Source: Roseibium porphyridii (GTDB lineage: Bacteria > Pseudomonadota > Alphaproteobacteria > Rhizobiales > Stappiaceae). From it: a DNA stretch of 64,000 bases. The stretch is taken from contig NZ_CP120863.1 of assembly GCF_026191725.2 (NCBI RefSeq), positions 5,622,001-5,686,000 on the forward strand, written 5' to 3'. Within the stretch, counting starts at the first letter, position 1. The number at the start of each line of letters is the position of its first letter. A program made the position numbers and the translations under genes. Positions 35,709 through 44,994 of the stretch are shown here, in pieces. The notes beneath the pieces are model-generated. The model saw nothing but the letters and a program-made list of their open reading frames with translations, was not told the DNA's origin and did no database searches.

Positions 35709-36797
35709 ATGACAACCGAGCAGTACCCCAAGATAACCAGCAGCCGCATTCGTGCGGTCATGGCTCCCCTGGCACTCCCGCACAAGACGGCATCCGGCAC
35801 ACTGGAAGCTGCCCCCTTGGTCCTGATCGACATATCCAGGAATGACGGGATCACCGGATCGGCGTATCTGTTTTCCTATACGCCGGTCGCACTTGAACCG
35901 CTTGCCCTTTTGACCAAGAACCTGATCAATGGCCTTGTAGGCGAGAGTTCGGACCCAGCAACCGTGAATGCGCTGCTTGATCAACGCGCCCGGTTGCTCG
36001 GAAATCAGGGCCTGCTGGCAATGGCAATCAGCGGTATCGACATGGCGCTGTGGGACGCCGACGCCAAGCGGGCGGAGAAGCCCTTGTGCAAGTTGCTGGG
36101 CCAAGGATGCAAACCCGTCCGCGTTTATGACAGCCTTGGCCAGATGCCACCGGAGGAGACTGCCCGCGAAGTCGAAGCGTCTCATGAACGCGGGTTTCGC
36201 GCATTCAAGATCAAGGCCGGACACCCTGATCCACAAGTTGATGCTGCCGTTGTGCGCGCGATCCGAAACGTCGCCGGCAACGATGTCTGGATCGCGGCGG
36301 ACTTCAATCAGGCGTTCGATGTCGACGAAGCCATCCAGCGCATGAAGATACTCGACGATGAAGGCCTTGCCTGGATCGAGGAACCGGTTCATGCCACCGA
36401 CTATCTGGGGCATGCCGTTGTTCGCTCCAACATCCGCACACCCGTTCAAACAGGTGAAAACTGGTGGGGAATTGCCGATATGCAAAAGTCGGTTGCCGCG
36501 AAGGCTTCAGACTTTGCGATGCCGGATGCCATGAAAATCGGCGGCGTGACCGGTTGGCGCCGGGCAAGCCAACTTGCACAAGATGCATCGTTGCCGGTTG
36601 CAAGCCATCTGTTTGTCGAGATCTCGTCCCATCTTCTGAACGCGACGCCAACCGCCATGATCCTGGAATGGTTCGACATTGCCGGAACGCTTGTCGCGAA
36701 CACGCCCACCATCCGAGACGGCCATGCGCTCCCGTCTTCGGAGCCGGGCATCGGCATTATTTGGGACGAGTACGCTATTTCGAGCATTTCAGGGTAG
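35709..36797 (+). CDS. mdlA: mandelate racemase-type enolase-superfamily enzyme
   Basis: A 362-residue enolase-superfamily protein with close likeness to Pseudomonas putida mandelate racemase. Every catalytic residue is present with a constant +3 shift: K167/K169 (for K164/K166), metal ligands D198, E224 and E250, D273 paired with H300 (for D270/H297), and E320 (for E317). The local context also matches (GENWWG, MPDAMKIGGVTGW, SHLFVEIS). It should interconvert enantiomers of mandelate or a related 2-hydroxy-arylacid. The convergent tautomerase and its LysR partner fit aromatic-acid metabolism. Other mandelate genes are absent here. The symbol is by homology. Confidence 0.8.
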   Translation: MTTEQYPKITSSRIRAVMAPLALPHKTASGTLEAAPLVLIDISRNDGITGSAYLFSYTPVALEPLALLTKNLINGLVGESSDPATVNALLDQRARLLGNQGLLAMAISGIDMALWDADAKRAEKPLCKLLGQGCKPVRVYDSLGQMPPEETAREVEASHERGFRAFKIKAGHPDPQVDAAVVRAIRNVAGNDVWIAADFNQAFDVDEAIQRMKILDDEGLAWIEEPVHATDYLGHAVVRSNIRTPVQTGENWWGIADMQKSVAAKASDFAMPDAMKIGGVTGWRRASQLAQDASLPVASHLFVEISSHLLNATPTAMILEWFDIAGTLVANTPTIRDGHALPSSEPGIGIIWDEYAISSISG

Positions 36798-36810
36798 CGC
36801 GCATTGCCTG

Positions 36811-37200
36811 TTAAAGCTGCAAGACCGACTTCACGGATCCTGCGCTGCTGAACGACCAGTCGATCGGCTGGTTTTCCAGAAGATAGATAATGGAATTGTC
36901 GGGCTTTAAACCAATATCGCCGAGACGCTGCCTGACATCGCGGTAAAGCGCTTCTTTCTGATCGTCTGTGCGTCCGCCAAGCAGCGCGATCTCGATAATG
37001 ATTGTTTCGTCCGGGTCACGTAAGCCCAAAAATGAAGGATGAAGAATAACGTCTTGCGGCGGGTAGCGCGTCACAAGGCAGAAAAAGTCGTCCGGGTTCA
37101 CCGCACACGTTTCCACCAGACTGTCATGAAGTAACCGATTGATGCTGTGGCAGATCGTTGACGGCAGTTCCTGCGGGACGTGGATTTTATTCATCGGCAT
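36811..37200 (-). CDS. tautomerase-family protein
   Basis: A 129-residue protein of the Tautomerase_2 type (DUF-like MIF/4-OT superfamily) with LPSTICHSINRLLHDSLVETCAV near the N-terminus, FLGLRDPDETIIIEIALLGGRT in the middle (strand and following helix), and IIYLLENQPIDWSF at the C-terminus. A very strong ribosome binding site (GAGGAAGGGG) precedes MPMNKIHV. The catalytic Pro1 of 4-OT would be Pro2 here after Met removal. It is divergent from the LysR gene. Confidence 0.8.
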   Translation of the reverse strand: MPMNKIHVPQELPSTICHSINRLLHDSLVETCAVNPDDFFCLVTRYPPQDVILHPSFLGLRDPDETIIIEIALLGGRTDDQKEALYRDVRQRLGDIGLKPDNSIIYLLENQPIDWSFSSAGSVKSVLQL

Positions 37201-37303
37201 CTGAGCCCCTTCCTCTTTGATTGAAGTTCTAGGTCACGTTATTCTTGATTTTTTGTTGGAAATAGATCGATTCTAGCAAAGATAAATTGCCTGAAAGTTT
37301 GGA

Positions 37304-38191
37304 ATGGCCACACATCTAGCACCCGAAATTGCAACATTCGTGCGCGTAATTGACCTGGGATCATTTGCTTCGGTCGCCGACGAACGGGGACTGACATCTT
37401 CCGGTATATCCCGCACTGTTTCGAGGCTTGAAGCATCACTGGGGTTCAAGCTGTTACACCGGTCAACCAGGCGCTTGACATTGACACCGGAAGGCGAAGT
37501 GTTTCTTCGACATGCACGCAACATTCTTGCAATGCTCGAAGCGGCAAGGTCGGACATTTCAAAGGAAACCGAATTCGCCCGCGGCCACCTGAAAATCAAC
37601 AGCGGCTCAGCTTTCGCCCATCACAAGCTGGCACCGATCCTGCCCACATTTAACGAGGTTTATCCAGATATCACGGTCGAAGTCTCAATCGACGATCGAC
37701 GTGTGGACCCCTTTGCTGAGCATTCCGACATCACGATCCGTGTTGGCGCCTTGACCGATAGCGATCTCGTTGCTGTCCGACTGGGAACCGTATCAAGGGT
37801 GATCGCGGCCAGCCCCGCCTATCTGAAAAAACACGGGCAACCGACTTCAGCGGCGGACTTGCTTTCGCACAATTGCCTGCTTTTAAGGGGCTTCCCTCAC
37901 CAATCGGTGTGGCCGTTCCGGGAAAATGGCGAACTGATCGACATTGAAGTTGCCGGTACCTTCACCTCAGACAGTGCAGAAATGCTGCTGCAGGCGGCAA
38001 TTGCGGGTCTCGGGATCGTGAGGTTGGGAGACTTTCTGGGAGAAGAAGCTCTCAAGTCCGGCAAATTGTTTCCAATTCTTCGCGCAAGTCACATCGAAAA
38101 TGCACAAGCTATTACCGCTCTGATGCCACCGGGACGCCAGTCCCTTCCGCGCGTCCGGGCGATGCTAGATTTCCTGAAGGCGAAAACCTGA
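37304..38191 (+). CDS. LysR-family regulator, CrgA/DmlR type
   Basis: A 295-residue LTTR with HTH GSFASVADERGLTSSGISRTVSRLEASLG and a full effector domain (LAPILPTFNEVYPDITVEVSI; DITIRVGALTDSDLVAVRLG). It is divergent from the tautomerase gene across 103 bp, the usual arrangement for an LTTR and its target. The mandelate racemase-like gene is the next neighbour and may belong to the same circuit. Confidence 0.9.
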   Translation: MATHLAPEIATFVRVIDLGSFASVADERGLTSSGISRTVSRLEASLGFKLLHRSTRRLTLTPEGEVFLRHARNILAMLEAARSDISKETEFARGHLKINSGSAFAHHKLAPILPTFNEVYPDITVEVSIDDRRVDPFAEHSDITIRVGALTDSDLVAVRLGTVSRVIAASPAYLKKHGQPTSAADLLSHNCLLLRGFPHQSVWPFRENGELIDIEVAGTFTSDSAEMLLQAAIAGLGIVRLGDFLGEEALKSGKLFPILRASHIENAQAITALMPPGRQSLPRVRAMLDFLKAKT

Positions 38192-38228
38192 TGTCTTCCG
38201 ATCTTGTGCAGTCAGAACTCCTTGCGCG

Positions 38229-38930
38229 TTAGAATTCGTCGGCAAGCGCCTCCAGCCTGTCCCGATCCTTGATGACCAGCCAGCCATCTCGCAGCGAAAT
38301 CAGGCCGGCTTTTTGCCATTTGCCGAGGCAGCGATTGACGCTTTCACGCGTGTTGCCAATCATGCTTGCCAGTTCCGACTGGGATTGGGAAAGCTTTTGA
38401 AGCGGACGGTCGCTTGACCCTGGAGCTGTTGTCGTCAACCTGAGCAGAAGCTTGGAGAGGCGCACTTGCGTATCCAAAAACGCGACCTCGATCATACGCT
38501 CGTCGGACCGGCGCACGCGTTGACACAGAAGTTCGATCAAACGGATCGAGAGTGTTGGATTTCGGCTCAGGACGTCCAGGAACGACCGGCGTTCAAGCAC
38601 CACAAGCGCACAATTTGTGAGCGCATCGACATTTGCCGAACGTCCGCCTCCGTCCAGCATCGCAATCTCTCCAAAGACCTCGCCGGTCTGCAGGTCATTC
38701 AAGGTTATGTCCCTGTCGCCGGGTGTCATCATCGAAACGCGTACGGAGCCTTCGGCGATCGCCATCATGCTCATGCCAGGTTCGCCCATGGCGAATATTT
38801 TCTGCCCCGCCTCATAACGCTTCACATAAGAAAACTCAGCCAGTTCCTTTCTGGCATGGCTGTCAAGCGCTTCAAAAACAAAGCTTTTACCGAGCAGCTT
38901 TTCCTTGTTAAATTCGTTAGATGCATTCAT
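38229..38930 (-). CDS. Crp/Fnr-family regulator with cAMP-type pocket
   Basis: From ATG 38930 the protein has 233 residues. The cyclic-nucleotide domain includes GEVFGEIAMLDGG followed by RSANV, retaining Glu and Arg-Ser at the phosphate-binding cassette as in cAMP receptor proteins. The C-terminal HTH is SQSELASMIGNTRESVNRCLGKWQKAGLI. No Cys cluster typical of Fnr is present. It is divergent from a FecR/CHASE2-adenylate cyclase pair, so its ligand may be made next door. A longer upstream frame lacks a better start. Confidence 0.88.
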   Translation of the reverse strand: MNASNEFNKEKLLGKSFVFEALDSHARKELAEFSYVKRYEAGQKIFAMGEPGMSMMAIAEGSVRVSMMTPGDRDITLNDLQTGEVFGEIAMLDGGGRSANVDALTNCALVVLERRSFLDVLSRNPTLSIRLIELLCQRVRRSDERMIEVAFLDTQVRLSKLLLRLTTTAPGSSDRPLQKLSQSQSELASMIGNTRESVNRCLGKWQKAGLISLRDGWLVIKDRDRLEALADEF

Positions 38931-39055
38931 GGTTTTTTTCTCAAAGGGCATGATGCGCACGACATTTCTGGGAATGTCCGTGACTTGTTGAACGACAGCT
39001 CTAGGTGCCTTTGGGCAAATTGGAGCACGACTTGAACGTTCCATTTAGGACATCG

Positions 39056-39571
39056 ATGATGAAAAAGTATGTCACTCTAGCCCTATTCTCCATTCTAATT
39101 GCTCTCACAAGTACTTTTTCAAACGCACAATCTCTGATTGGGTGTACGCGGACAGACTTGGCTGACCCCGCCCGGGTTGTCTATCAGTGTCAGGGTGGTG
39201 TCGTACTGGAAGCAGAGGCAGCAGCAGCCCTCGGGGTGATCAAATCAGACCCTGATCAACGCCCTTCCGAGGTTGAGGTCGATTCCGATGCCGTTCTGAT
39301 CGAGGTTGCCCCTGCAGGTGGTCCTTTTCAAATTCGCACACCACACGCGATCGCTGCGGTCAGAGGCACGGTCTATGTTGTCGATGTTACTGCAGAAGGT
39401 ACATCCGTCTTTGTCAGCGAAGGCGAGGTCGCAGTTTTCCGCGAAGCCGGCGGTGACGAGGTGACGTTGACCGCTGGTGACGGTGTTGATGTTCGAAACG
39501 GCGAACCGCTTGTGGTTCGGCAATGGCCTGAACGGCGGGTACGTGCATTGCTCAATCGCTTTGGCCGATGA
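39056..39571 (+). CDS. exported FecR-domain protein
   Basis: From ATG 39056 (AGGA six bases upstream) the product (171 aa) has a signal peptide ending at NAQS and a FecR domain: FQIRTPHAIAAVRGTVYVVDV, TSVFVSEGEVAVF and LTAGDGVDVR. It overlaps the next gene by four bases (ATGA), so the two are coupled. FecR-domain proteins paired with CHASE2 cyclases are known in alphaproteobacteria; the partnership probably senses an envelope signal. Confidence 0.88.
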   Translation: MMKKYVTLALFSILIALTSTFSNAQSLIGCTRTDLADPARVVYQCQGGVVLEAEAAAALGVIKSDPDQRPSEVEVDSDAVLIEVAPAGGPFQIRTPHAIAAVRGTVYVVDVTAEGTSVFVSEGEVAVFREAGGDEVTLTAGDGVDVRNGEPLVVRQWPERRVRALLNRFGR

Positions 39572-41427
39572 AGCCGAAGCTTTCCCGATGGATCTTGCTG
39601 ACTGCACTTGCCGCCGGACTGATTTGGTCGGGTCTGCTTGCCTTTATTCATCTGACCGGAAGCGCAAGCATCCTCGACCGGTTTGAAACAGTTTTTCTTG
39701 ATCTGAAGATTGTCGTTGCGGGCGAACGATCCCCACCCTCCGAAGTGGTAATCGTTGCCATTGACGATCAGACCGTAAGCAGAGAAGGGCAATTTCCATT
39801 GCCACGAAACCGGCTGGCCGACCTCATCGGCGCGATTGAGGCAGCCGGAGCAAAGGCGATTGCAATCGACATCCTGCTGCCAACCACATCAGACAGTTCG
39901 CATGACACCGATCTGGGTGAAGCCCTCAAGAACTTTCCCTCCGTCATCGCTGCGGTTGGCAGCCTCGAAGATGCGCTGCCGCTTGAGAGCAGCGTTCCTG
40001 TTGTTGAAACCGTAATGGTGCCCGCAGCACGCGTCTCCAGGTTTTCAGAAACGGGATTGGCCAATATCGTCACCGACACCGGGGGCACGCCGCGCCATAT
40101 TCCGCATCTTTTTTTGACACCCGAAGGTTTGAAGCCATCCTTCAGCTTGCAGGCATACAGCCAGTTCAAAGGCGAGCCTCATACCTTTGCAGCAAACGGA
40201 GTGCGCATCGGGGAACAATTCAGAGCGACCGACCTTGGATGGCACATGCCCCTCAATTACTATGGTCCGGCAGGCACAATCCCGACGCTCAGCGCTACGG
40301 TACTTATGGAGAACGGTTCAACTCCCGAGGTGCGCCTGCGGGACAGGCTGGTCGTCCTCGGCGTCACAGCGACCGCGGTCGGAGACCGGTTCAGCACACC
40401 GTTTGATCCCGTCTTGCCTGGGGTTGAAATCCAGGCGACAGGGCTTGCCAACCTTCTCGATCAAAGCGCTCTCATACGGGGGCCTGAGACCAGAAGCCTC
40501 GATGGTTTGGCCGCTGTCAGTATTACACTTCTCGGCCTTCTCGCGGTCGCTTATTTCTCGTTGGCTCAGGCCTCGTTCATCTATTTGGTACTTCTGACCG
40601 TGTGGCTGGTCTTCACAGCGGCAGCATTTACGCACGGGCACTGGCTCAACAGCGCCCTGCCCTTGGCAGCAAGCCTACCGCCTGTTGCCGGACTGATCTT
40701 TGTACGTCAAATCTCGGACCGCAGATGGGCCCGGCAACACCAGATCGCACAGCAGGAGCTTGCCAGGTTTCATGCACCAAAACTGGCAGAACGCATTGCC
40801 GGGGATCCCGCGTTTCTCCTGAAGCCCAGGGAACAGATGGTTGCAGTTCTGTTCATCGACCTGTCTGGATATACGGGTCTTAGCGAACAGCTGGGGCCTG
40901 CCGCAACCCGGGACTTCCTGAAAGAATTCCATACGGTCGTCGTCAATGTCGCGTCCGCAAATAGTGGTGTTGTCCTTGATTTCATGGGCGACGGTGCGAT
41001 GCTCGGATTCGGCATCCCGGATCCGGCCTCAAGCGATCCTTTGAATGCCTGCAGGTGCGCTTTTCAGCTCGTCGAACAGGTGCACGACTGGCTCGCGTTT
41101 AAATCGTCAATGTCGAAAGGGTGCCGGCTCCGTGTCGGCGGGCATGTCGGGCAAGCTGTTCTTTCCCGCCTCGGACACGAACAGCAACAGCAGATCACCG
41201 CGACAGGTGATTGTGTGAACGTGGCCAGTCGGTTGCTGGAAGTGGCGAAACATCATGGCGCTCTGGTTGCGCTCTCGTCCGACCTCATTGCAGCCGCGGA
41301 GAATATTTCTCCAAAGTCTCTGACGGTACCAAGGCGCGAAACGGAGGACATTCGAGGCCGGCAAAAATCGCTCAACGTCGGCCTCTGGAAATCACACGAA
41401 GTCCTGCTGAGTTCCAAACGGCTTTGA
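39568..41427 (+). CDS. CHASE2-adenylate cyclase (class III), membrane sensor
   Basis: A 619-residue sensor: membrane helix (about 7-29), periplasmic CHASE2 domain (about 35-300; VIVAIDDQTVSREG, GAKAIAIDILLP), three membrane helices (about 310-385), then a class III cyclase domain (about 410-610). Metal-binding Asp431 (FIDLSGYTG) and Asp475 (FMGDGAM), and transition-state Asn551 and Arg555 (VNVASRL), are present; Asp in GDCVN fits adenine use. It should make cAMP in response to an envelope signal with FecR. The Crp-family gene across the intergenic region is a likely receptor. Confidence 0.92.
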   Translation: MKPKLSRWILLTALAAGLIWSGLLAFIHLTGSASILDRFETVFLDLKIVVAGERSPPSEVVIVAIDDQTVSREGQFPLPRNRLADLIGAIEAAGAKAIAIDILLPTTSDSSHDTDLGEALKNFPSVIAAVGSLEDALPLESSVPVVETVMVPAARVSRFSETGLANIVTDTGGTPRHIPHLFLTPEGLKPSFSLQAYSQFKGEPHTFAANGVRIGEQFRATDLGWHMPLNYYGPAGTIPTLSATVLMENGSTPEVRLRDRLVVLGVTATAVGDRFSTPFDPVLPGVEIQATGLANLLDQSALIRGPETRSLDGLAAVSITLLGLLAVAYFSLAQASFIYLVLLTVWLVFTAAAFTHGHWLNSALPLAASLPPVAGLIFVRQISDRRWARQHQIAQQELARFHAPKLAERIAGDPAFLLKPREQMVAVLFIDLSGYTGLSEQLGPAATRDFLKEFHTVVVNVASANSGVVLDFMGDGAMLGFGIPDPASSDPLNACRCAFQLVEQVHDWLAFKSSMSKGCRLRVGGHVGQAVLSRLGHEQQQQITATGDCVNVASRLLEVAKHHGALVALSSDLIAAAENISPKSLTVPRRETEDIRGRQKSLNVGLWKSHEVLLSSKRL

Positions 41428-41522
41428 GTGTCCAGTCAATGCGTCGACAGCCGTGCAGTATGTTCCTCATCAAGGCCAGGCTGGAGACTTGCCTGTTGCC
41501 GGGCCGGTCGAACCGATGACAC

Positions 41523-42104
41523 TCACAGCATCCGGAAGAGCGTCCGATCCTTCCTGATCGTATGATGAAACACCACGGCGCCAATGTGCAGCACAAACAG
41601 GACAAGCAGGATATAGGCGCTCCATTCATGAATGGCAGACAGTGTCCAGGCAATATCCGGGCTCTTGCCTATCGGGCTCCAGATCTGAACCAGACCAAAC
41701 CATTTCAGCGGAAACCCGTGAGCATTGGTCGCCAGAAACCCGGATAAGGGCATGATGATCAGGAAAAGATAGAAAAGGCCGTGAACCGAGGCCGCAGCAT
41801 ATCGTTCGATAGCAGGCCCCTCGTTCTCAATAGGTTTTGTCAAAAGCTTGTTGCCAACCCGGATAAGCATCAGCCACAGAACGATGAAGCCAAAGCTTTC
41901 GTGCAGCAGGTAGAATGCGGATACGACATCCTTTTTTGCGAACCCAATCATAAGGCCGAGGGGCCACGTGATAAGAACCAATACGGCGACGGACCAATGC
42001 AGAAGCCGCGTAACTGAACCATATCGCGCGAAGGGGTGAACGGGCTCTCCTCCGCCTTGAGAGGTTTCTTTGAAAGAAATGCTGTCTGTCACGGGTGTCT
42101 CCAA
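41523..42104 (-). CDS. cytochrome b561-type membrane protein
   Basis: A 193-residue four-helix cytochrome b. Heme-ligand His are visible in RLLHWSVAVLV, LLHESFGF, and IHEWSAYILLVLFVLHIG at conserved helix sites. Such proteins move electrons from the quinol pool to periplasmic partners. The start is uncertain: TTG at 42104 has AGGA close by, GTG at 42092 is possible. Confidence 0.85.
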   Translation of the reverse strand: METPVTDSISFKETSQGGGEPVHPFARYGSVTRLLHWSVAVLVLITWPLGLMIGFAKKDVVSAFYLLHESFGFIVLWLMLIRVGNKLLTKPIENEGPAIERYAAASVHGLFYLFLIIMPLSGFLATNAHGFPLKWFGLVQIWSPIGKSPDIAWTLSAIHEWSAYILLVLFVLHIGAVVFHHTIRKDRTLFRML

Positions 42105-42224
42105 CGGTCCTATGAGCTGCTTCTATTGAGGGCTCAAGTTCAATTTAATGCAAGGTTCGGCGGATGTGTTTCCACTGCACGGCAGTCAAGCCGGTCCGCC
42201 AGGGTGGGCTCTGCATCGACGAGA

Positions 42225-43199
42225 TCAGACGTAGGCCTGAATGGGATTTCCGACATGCGGCATGCCATGGATCTGCGGCTGATCTGCACGAAAACCGAAG
42301 GCGTCCCGTTCATCGAACAAAAACTCGGACAAGTTCTCCATGATGCGGGCTCTTGCGCCCGGCACGTGAAACCTCAAGTTTCGCAATCCACGAACGTAAT
42401 CGGGAAAAACCGGGTCGCGCGCACCTAATGGACGACGGAAGGCCAGCTGCCTGTCGCCGAAGACGGGCTTATAGCCAAATATGGAAAGCCCAATCAGTTC
42501 GCGTGCCAGGACACGCGGAATGTTTTGCCGTGTGTCCCAGAACATTCGCAAATTCCAGCTAATGAATTTTTTCCAACAAAGCTTCTTGAACTCAGGCGTG
42601 TTCCGGACGAAACCCGCCGGCACATTGCCAAATCGCGCGTATTGCTGCTCCAACTCCCGCAATTCATTGCCAAGGGTTGCCTCACATTCACGCCAGAGAC
42701 CGCGTTCATAGGGCTCAAGCGTTATGACAAACTCATGGTTTGCAGTTGCACCCCCGACGATCAGAGCGTCGTTGAGAAGTGGCGTCCAACGATCTTCACT
42801 CAAGATACTGCCCAGCCCGCAAACCGGCACAACGTCCCTGGTCGGGAGACGGGTGTTCACTGGCAAGTCCGCGTCGTTTACTTCCTCGCGCGCTGCTTGT
42901 GCAGCGTCGGCCAGTCTTGCTGTTTCCCTTTCCTGAATGCCGTTGGCAGCAGTAAGGCCGAAATTCATGATCAGGTTTCTAGCCTTGCGGATTTCGGTAC
43001 CACCGAGCAGCACCAATCTCAGCTGATTTTGGCCCGTCGCCCGATACAGCCTGTAAGCTGCCCGGATGTACATTGTCATGGCAAGATCTCTGTCCCAGGA
43101 CGGCGGAATGAAGCGACCCACCCAGGCGTTATCTTGCCGGTAGATGTTTTTGACGGCTTGGACTTCTCTGTTGAATGTCTGGAAATTCATCAGCGGCAT
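42225..43199 (-). CDS. 324-aa protein of unknown function
   Basis: From ATG 43199, behind a strong site (GGGAGGAAAG), the protein has 324 residues, no signal peptide and no membrane helix. It has a Trp- and Arg-rich character (WVGRFIPPSWDRDLAMTMYIRAAYRLYR over two stretches, WDTRQNIPRVLARELIG). I do not recognise the fold. It is divergent from the VWA gene over a 484-bp region with two palindromes, so they may be regulated together. Confidence 0.72.
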   Translation of the reverse strand: MPLMNFQTFNREVQAVKNIYRQDNAWVGRFIPPSWDRDLAMTMYIRAAYRLYRATGQNQLRLVLLGGTEIRKARNLIMNFGLTAANGIQERETARLADAAQAAREEVNDADLPVNTRLPTRDVVPVCGLGSILSEDRWTPLLNDALIVGGATANHEFVITLEPYERGLWRECEATLGNELRELEQQYARFGNVPAGFVRNTPEFKKLCWKKFISWNLRMFWDTRQNIPRVLARELIGLSIFGYKPVFGDRQLAFRRPLGARDPVFPDYVRGLRNLRFHVPGARARIMENLSEFLFDERDAFGFRADQPQIHGMPHVGNPIQAYV

Positions 43200-43683
43200 G
43201 GGTCTTTCCTCCCGATTTGTCCCGAAGGAGCGGTTCCGATACCTGCAAGATGGTGGAAAGCAATGCGAATGCCCTGTGACCGAGAACACTTCACATCTCG
43301 GGAAATGAGAGAAAAGTCTCGAGAACATCCGTCGGGTCGGTCAGTCGTGCTCAAAACCGCGGTAAGTGCCGGATCGATGGATTTTCCGACAACCTGAAAA
43401 AGGCTCGAAGTGCTTCAAACCACATCGTGAGAGCACAAGACTGGCCAAGTCGAAAATCTGTGCCGTGCAGCACATTCTTCAGCCTCTGATCATGTGAAGA
43501 AGACATCGGCTTTGGGTTGGTGTCGACGGGGTTCTTTATTAACTTCTGAACATGCTTCAGATCTGTGCAATAGCAAATCGATCACAACTACGTTGGACGC
43601 CTGTACAAGGTTCTTTCGCTATGCTAGCGAAATTGTCGTTCTACTGCTCGTTCGAGCAACTATTTCAATGGGATACTTCAAGC
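43200..43683. other. 484-bp divergent regulatory region
   Basis: No gene is supported. The region lies between divergent genes and must hold both promoters. It contains two near palindromes close to the VWA gene, TTTCGCTA-TGC-TAGCGAAA (43614-43632) and TGCTCG-TT-CGAGCA (43645-43658). An upstream extension of the VWA frame to 43552 has no start signals. Confidence 0.6.
43614..43658. promoter_or_regulatory. two adjacent perfect palindromes before the VWA gene
   Basis: An 8-3-8 palindrome at 43614-43632 and a 6-2-6 palindrome at 43645-43658, centred about 28 bp apart and ending 25 bp before the ATG. They could be operators or leader hairpins. Confidence 0.45.
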
Positions 43684-44886
43684 ATGAAATCTTTCATACC
43701 CGGTTGCTTTCCGTTGTCATTGGCAGTCGCGGGAGCGCTGGTTTTTTCAAGCCCCGTGCTGGCCCAGGAGACTTCCAGCCGTGGCAAAGCCATGATGGTT
43801 CTGGATGCCTCTGGCAGCATGTGGGGCCAGATTGACGGAGTTCCGAAAATCTCAATTGCACGAGACGTGATCGACGGAGTTCTTGGAAAGTGGGACCCGG
43901 CCGTCGACCTGGGTCTCATGACATATGGCCACCGGCGCAAAGGCGACTGTAACGACATTGAGGTCGTTCAATCAGTCGCACCACTCGAGCCCAATAATTT
44001 CTCTTCGCTTGTCAGGGGCATCAATCCGCGCGGCAAAACACCTATTTCGGAATCGCTCATGCGCGCCGCACGGGAATTACGACATGTTGAAGACCCCGCC
44101 TCCGTCATTCTGGTCAGTGACGGCCTGGAAACATGCGAGGCGGATCCTTGCCTTGCCGCAACACTCCTTGAAAACAGCGGCATCGATTTCACTGTCCATG
44201 TTGTCGGCTTCGACCTGACAGATGAAGAAGCGCGTCAGTTGCGCTGCATTGCTGACAATACTGGCGGGCGGTTTCTGAACGCTGACAATGCAAACGAATT
44301 GACCGAGGCTCTTGCGGAAACTGTTGTTGCAGTCAGCGAAGAAGTGGTTGCCAAGCCTGTTGAACCAAAACCAGCACCCCCTGTTGTGCCCAAAAAGATC
44401 ACCGAACTTGATCTCGACCGGCTGAGCTTTGACGTCCACAAAATCGAAAAAGATGCCGCTTCCGGAAAAGTTGTCGCGACCGGAACGTCAAACGGCGTCG
44501 GTTGGACGGTCACAGCCAACAACATTTACGAGCCCTATTCCAACGTCAACGGCGGTGCGAGCTTTAACGATCTTCCTGGCCGCTATGACGATCTGCATGT
44601 CGGCTCTGACTTTACGATCACCTTTGATCAGCCTGTTACCTCGATGCTTGTCGTGCTTGCCAATGACAATGACACGGGAGATGGGCCGAACTTTCAGGAA
44701 CTCCCGCCCGTTGATTTTATCGACGCCAGTAACCCCGACGGTGGCACTCAGGTGAAAATCGAAGATAAGGGGGGCGCGCTGTTCTATTACTACGACATCA
44801 ACATTACTTCGATGACCCACGTGAACGACAACGGCATCAATGACGGTTGGGACCTGGCATTCTTCGTCTTTCCGACGGCCAACTGA
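43684..44886 (+). CDS. exported von Willebrand factor A (VWA) domain protein
   Basis: From ATG 43684 the precursor has 400 residues with a signal peptide ending near VLAQE. The VWA domain follows with an intact metal site: DASGSMW (Asp41, Ser43, Ser45), a TPISESL Thr and VSDGLETCEAD. After a Pro-rich linker (KPVEPKPAPP) comes a beta-rich C-terminal domain of about 150 residues (TGTSNGVGWTVTANNIYEPY, DNDTGDGPN). It likely mediates protein contacts in the periplasm. Partner unknown. A clear terminator follows. Confidence 0.88.
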   Translation: MKSFIPGCFPLSLAVAGALVFSSPVLAQETSSRGKAMMVLDASGSMWGQIDGVPKISIARDVIDGVLGKWDPAVDLGLMTYGHRRKGDCNDIEVVQSVAPLEPNNFSSLVRGINPRGKTPISESLMRAARELRHVEDPASVILVSDGLETCEADPCLAATLLENSGIDFTVHVVGFDLTDEEARQLRCIADNTGGRFLNADNANELTEALAETVVAVSEEVVAKPVEPKPAPPVVPKKITELDLDRLSFDVHKIEKDAASGKVVATGTSNGVGWTVTANNIYEPYSNVNGGASFNDLPGRYDDLHVGSDFTITFDQPVTSMLVVLANDNDTGDGPNFQELPPVDFIDASNPDGGTQVKIEDKGGALFYYYDINITSMTHVNDNGINDGWDLAFFVFPTAN

Positions 44887-44905
44887 TCAGTTCAAAAAAA
44901 GAAAC

Positions 44906-44938
44906 AAATGCCGTCCGGCCACCCGGGCGGCATTTTTA
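44906..44938 (+). terminator. Rho-independent terminator of the VWA gene
   Basis: A 13-bp stem with one G-U pair (44906-44918 with 44923-44935), 4-nt loop, then T residues on the plus strand. Confidence 0.9.
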
Positions 44939-44994
44939 TCCGTAAATCTCGTTGAAGGTTGACTTCACACAGAGCGGATCGAATTTCAGCGCAT

